Below are positions 8,066 to 10,551 of a DNA stretch of 10,551 bases, in pieces. Both the position numbers and the translations under genes were made by a program. Origin of the DNA: Elusimicrobiota bacterium (GTDB taxonomy: Bacteria > CAYTYR01 > UBA6262); NCBI GenBank assembly GCA_003153935.1, contig PMCA01000027.1, forward strand, positions 128,201 to 138,751, written 5' to 3'. The notes under the pieces are model-generated. The model had not been told where the DNA came from. It ran no database searches and worked only from the letters and a program-made list of their open reading frames with translations. Position 1 is the first letter of the stretch, and the number at the start of each line of letters is the position of its first letter.

Positions 8066-8092
8066 TTAGCACTTAGGTCGTTAGTCTGCTAA
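8066..8092. promoter_or_regulatory. CIRCE operator (HrcA binding site)
   Basis: The sequence is TTAGCACTT-N9-GTCTGCTAA, matching the CIRCE consensus TTAGCACTC-N9-GAGTGCTAA at 16 of 18 arm positions with the exact 9-bp spacer. HrcA represses groE and dnaK operons through this site and is released under heat stress. Unusually, it lies upstream of the -35 box by 8 bp, not at or after the start site, and begins 2 bp after the stop codon of the preceding gene. Its stem followed by AATTTT might also end transcription of that gene weakly. Confidence 0.85.
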
Positions 8093-8094
8093 TT

Positions 8095-9087
8095 TTATTT
8101 AATGATCTCCGCGGCGGTCTTGATAACGCTGTCCGGGATGATCAGGTCTATCGCCTTGGCCGTGTTCAGGTTCACCACTAATTTATATTCCGGGATCGTA
8201 ACTACCGGTACTTTACCCGGGTTCTTGCCCTTGAATATTTCCATGGCCTGGCTGGCTGTGGCTGCCGCGCCTTTGGGAAAATCAAAACCCAGTGACATAA
8301 GCGCTCCCTTTCTAACCAGGCTGTTCAGGGAAGCATAAGTCGGTATCTTGTTCGTGTTGGCCACTGCCACCATCCCTTCGCCATACGCCGATACTTTAGC
8401 GTCCGCGGTAGTAACTATGACATCCACTTTCCCTATCATGGCCCGTGTAGCGTCCGCCAGCGTGTCCGCTGAATTAGCGTATTCCGGGATGGGGAATTCG
8501 ATACTCTGCAGTCCCAGTCCCGCTATGGCTTCTTTCCAGTGCGCCACCTGGCTGGCCGGCGCCTGGTCCTAGGGATTATAGAGAAGACCGATCTTCTTCA
8601 CCTGAGGGATAACGAAAGTAAGCGCGCTCAATTGCCTCCTGATAGAAACAGCGCAATGGCAGCCGGTGAAATTGGTCTTGGGAACATCCAGGCTATTCAC
8701 TAATTTCGCGCCCACCGGATCCGCCACCGCGGTAAAGATCACCGGCTTGGTGATACCCGCTTCCTTGACCGCCAAGCAGTTAGGCGTACCGGCGACAAAG
8801 ATCAGGTCAACCTGCGGTTCCATTTTCTTCAACTGGGAGATGAATAATCCTTTGGACCCCTGAGTGTCCAGAAGCATGAAATCGATTTTCACATTAGCCG
8901 ACTTGGCTTGCTTATCCAGCTCTTCCCGGAAAGCCTTGCGGGAGCTTTCATAATCGGGATTGTCGAAGAACACCGCCAGCAGCACTTTCTTGCTTTTTGC
9001 CTCTTTAGCCTTATCAGCCGCCTGGACCGTACTAAAACCGATGGCCGCTACCGTTAATACTACTGCCAATAATTTAACCAGCTTCAT
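8095..9087 (-). pseudogene. ABC-type periplasmic substrate-binding protein with one in-frame TAG codon
   Basis: It reads as one 330-codon gene of the ABC_sub_bind family (Pfam PF04392 type) split by a single TAG at 8571-8569; both halves are in the same frame. The N-terminal half has a signal peptide (MKLVKLLAVVLTVAAIGF, cleavage probably after TVQA, no lipobox cysteine), then KKVLLAVFFDNPDYESSRKA, DLIFVAGTPNCLAVKE, KPVIFTAVADPVGA and VKKIGLLYNP. After the TAG the family pattern continues at once with DQAPASQVAHWKEA, VDVIVTTADAKV, IPTYASLNSLVRKGALMSLGFD and GKNPGKVPV. Total length matches intact relatives, and the second half has no further stop or shift. The replaced residue is a variable loop position. 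GGGAGGG precedes the ATG, and the upstream gene ends 17 nt before it. No permease or ATPase gene is in view, so the ligand is unknown. Nonsense mutation, sequencing error and readthrough are all possible. Confidence 0.85.
8541..8571 (-). other. In-frame TAG codon followed by a GC-rich stem
   Basis: On the minus strand TAG (8571-8569) is followed after 6 nt by GCGCC (8562-8558), which can pair with GGCGC (8545-8541) around a 12-nt loop. A stem just after a stop codon is the arrangement seen in some recoding and readthrough signals. The local sequence is GC-rich, so such a stem may occur by chance. Confidence 0.35.
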
Positions 9088-9104
9088 TTTTCCCTCCCGT
9101 TATA

Positions 9105-9854
9105 TCAAGCGCTACCGACAAATTTAACTACATAAAGGATGAGCATGATAATTACACCGTAAAAGCAGAATAGATGGAGATTGGCCGCTAGAGGATTGCC
9201 TTTTTTCAGTATTTCTATGTCTCCCACGTAGATGATCTCGCAGGCGCCCGGACCGGTATCAGTGCGTATGGTGCTGGTCTGCCAGGTATAACCGGCATCC
9301 TTCTCTACGCCGGTAGAGCTGATGTTCCGGGCCGCCACATCCACCAGGAAACCGGTGATCTTGACCTGGTCGCCGTTGTTCAATTCCTTAAGTTTCTTCT
9401 CCAGGGCCTTGCTGTTTATCAGCAGGTGATTATTGGAGATCTCCGTGGTATTGAAATTCAGGGTGCCTGTCCACTGGTAATAAGCGAACCGGCCATCCTG
9501 GGAAAAGGTCAAGTTCGGGCTCTGGTATATGCGATTAGTGACGTTACTCCCCCACAGGAGGCAGAGGTCCTCCTGGAAAACACTGGCATAGGAGTAAATG
9601 CTGAATTTTTTGTAATTGAGACGGTGCACCAGCAAACCATTTATCTCATAATGGTAAAGAGGTTTTAGGTCATACTCATAACCATTGCTGGTGAACTTTA
9701 TGGGTTCTTTGCTGGTGGTATCCAGCTGAATAGGCGGTTTCATCACCGGCGGCGCTATGTCGGTGACATCGCGGTAGCTATCCTGGGTAAAATAAGTAAT
9801 TATCCAGGTCGCGAGCAGCAGGATGAACAGGAGTTTGCTAAGTTTACTGGCCAT
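9105..9854 (-). CDS. Exported protein of unknown function with membrane anchors at both ends
   Basis: The 249-residue protein has an N-terminal hydrophobic segment (about 8-22, LLFILLLATWIITYF) after a short basic start, a soluble middle of about 200 residues and a C-terminal membrane helix (about 226-245, LHLFCFYGVIIMLILYVVKF). The middle part, expected outside the cytoplasmic membrane, contains EDLCLLWGSNV, NNHLLINS, GDQVKITGFLVDV and WQTSTIRTDTGPGACEIIYV. From memory, conserved hypothetical proteins of other bacteria share the LxGxLV and TDTGxGACE pattern, but I know no assigned function. The start overlaps the end of the upstream gene by 11 nt and has only a weak ribosome binding site, which suggests translational coupling. 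The substrate-binding protein gene follows after 17 nt. Confidence 0.85.
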   Translation of the reverse strand: MASKLSKLLFILLLATWIITYFTQDSYRDVTDIAPPVMKPPIQLDTTSKEPIKFTSNGYEYDLKPLYHYEINGLLVHRLNYKKFSIYSYASVFQEDLCLLWGSNVTNRIYQSPNLTFSQDGRFAYYQWTGTLNFNTTEISNNHLLINSKALEKKLKELNNGDQVKITGFLVDVAARNISSTGVEKDAGYTWQTSTIRTDTGPGACEIIYVGDIEILKKGNPLAANLHLFCFYGVIIMLILYVVKFVGSA

Positions 9855-10437
9855 AGGAGATCAAGCTTTCTTTTTGCCGGTACAGGATATATCCTCCCCA
9901 GCACAGCGAGAGTAACATTATTATTATGCCCAAGGCGAAACAGAAACGGGCGAGCAGGTGGTCATATCTGATCCAGCCCAGCATACCCAGGATATTTTTC
10001 CAATCGTGGACATCGGGCGCTTCCTGGCCCGTCACGCCGCCGGTCAGCATCAGGACCCCGTCCCTGGCGTCGTTGACATAGGGCGCGATGTCCAGGAAAT
10101 TCTGCCCGAACCACCAGCCGGCTACGGCGGCGGCGAACGCGTCCCGGTTCTTCAGCAGGAAGGTAAAAAATACCACTAGGGGCATGATCAATTGCAGAAG
10201 CGTACCGCCCAAATATTGGATAAATTCCCCCAAAAAGGAGAAAACGAGATGACCGGTTTCATGGATCGGCAGATCTATATTGTGCAGGAACGAATTCATC
10301 GATTCGTCCAACGGGGTTTTAAATAAGGCCACACTCCATACAGCCAGGAAGATCAGCAGCGCGGCCCGGCCATAGAAATATAGCGGTTCGGTCTTCTTCT
10401 GTTCAGGTAAAAATATATCTCTCAGGTTTCCCAGCAT
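9844..10437 (-). CDS. Multi-pass membrane protein with HExxH motif (putative zinc metalloprotease)
   Basis: The 197-residue protein has about four hydrophobic segments (roughly 24-40, 72-95, 100-120 and 160-185). HETGH at 59-63 is a full HExxH zinc-site motif just before the second segment. Further acidic and histidine residues that could complete a metal site are NFLDIAPYVNDAR (113-125) and DVHDW (142-146). A histidine-glutamate motif in a membrane setting followed by a later aspartate recalls intramembrane M50 (site-2) proteases, but the classic NPDG is not visible, so the class assignment is tentative. It starts 4 nt after the stop of the gene before it and overlaps the next gene by 11 nt, so the three are probably one operon. 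No clear Shine-Dalgarno precedes the ATG. Partner and substrate are unknown. Confidence 0.8.
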   Translation of the reverse strand: MLGNLRDIFLPEQKKTEPLYFYGRAALLIFLAVWSVALFKTPLDESMNSFLHNIDLPIHETGHLVFSFLGEFIQYLGGTLLQLIMPLVVFFTFLLKNRDAFAAAVAGWWFGQNFLDIAPYVNDARDGVLMLTGGVTGQEAPDVHDWKNILGMLGWIRYDHLLARFCFALGIIIMLLSLCWGGYILYRQKESLISYGQ

Positions 10438-10441
10438 AATA

Positions 10442-10551
10442 TTAGCGATTTATGTTGAACGCGGTGGCTAACACCAGCGCCACCAGTTCTTTTTTCCGTT
10501 TCACCTCGATAAGGGAAACCGTGGTCTTCTTGCCCTCTTTGATATTCCGGG
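10442..10551 (-). CDS. C-terminal end of an unidentified protein (5' part outside the window)
   Basis: Only the last 35 complete codons and a TAA are visible. The peptide ends RNIKEGKKTTVSLIEVKRKK followed by a short hydrophobic tail (ELVALVLATAFNI) and NR. The stop lies 4 nt before the ATG of the HExxH gene, so they are almost certainly co-transcribed. I chose this frame because its stop is tightly spaced to the next start and its composition looks coding. One other frame is also open here but gives an arginine/histidine/glycine-rich sequence unlike a normal protein. The family cannot be told from this fragment. Confidence 0.55.
   Translation of the reverse strand, partial: RNIKEGKKTTVSLIEVKRKKELVALVLATAFNINR

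Noticed and set aside
8095-8547. Second half of the substrate-binding protein as a separate gene starting near 8547
   Set aside because: It has no signal peptide, begins in the middle of the conserved domain, has no good ribosome binding site, and is in the same frame as the first half.
8569-8571. Selenocysteine insertion at the internal stop
   Set aside because: Selenocysteine is encoded by TGA; this codon is TAG, and the family has no cysteine at this loop position that I know of.

Overview
The window reads as a chromosomal core-gene segment from an uncultured, diderm (Gram-negative-type) bacterium of roughly 50% GC. Evidence for an outer membrane is an exported protein with beta-barrel features and an aromatic C-terminal residue. 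The housekeeping proteins are ordinary bacterial types, and regulation is of a kind common outside the Proteobacteria: a CIRCE/HrcA site at groES and an attenuator-like infC leader. I cannot name the phylum from sequence alone; deep-branching lineages such as Margulisbacteria, Omnitrophota or Elusimicrobiota would fit, but this is a guess. All supported genes lie on the minus strand, so transcription runs from high to low coordinates. There are no tRNAs, rRNAs, CRISPR arrays, transposases or phage genes that I can see.

Layout in the direction of transcription. (1) 10551-8095: an operon-like run made of the tail of an unidentified gene, a membrane protein with an HExxH zinc motif, a two-anchor exported protein of unknown function, and a periplasmic ABC-type substrate-binding protein broken by one in-frame TAG codon. 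(2) 8092-5920: the groES-groEL heat-shock operon with a near-perfect CIRCE operator, a sigma70-type promoter, a second inverted repeat in the 5' UTR and a strong terminator. (3) 5910-4850: a monocistronic-looking gene for a putative outer-membrane beta-barrel protein, with its own promoter. (4) 4832-1355: dnaE, the replicative DNA polymerase III alpha subunit, with a promoter so close to the ATG that the mRNA would be leaderless or nearly so. (5) 1358-1: the infC-rpmI-rplT translation operon (IF3, L35, L20), with a consensus promoter whose -35 box overlaps the dnaE stop codon, a leader of about 160 nt ending in a terminator-like hairpin, and an infC gene that has no ATG, GTG or TTG start and apparently starts at ATC.

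The core genes are ordinary. The interest lies in the control layers (ATC start plus attenuator at infC, leaderless dnaE, two dyads at groES) and in the TAG codon in the binding protein. None of the nine other visible stop codons is TAG, so readthrough or recoding should be weighed against a plain nonsense mutation or sequencing error. I saw no clear, new multi-gene system.
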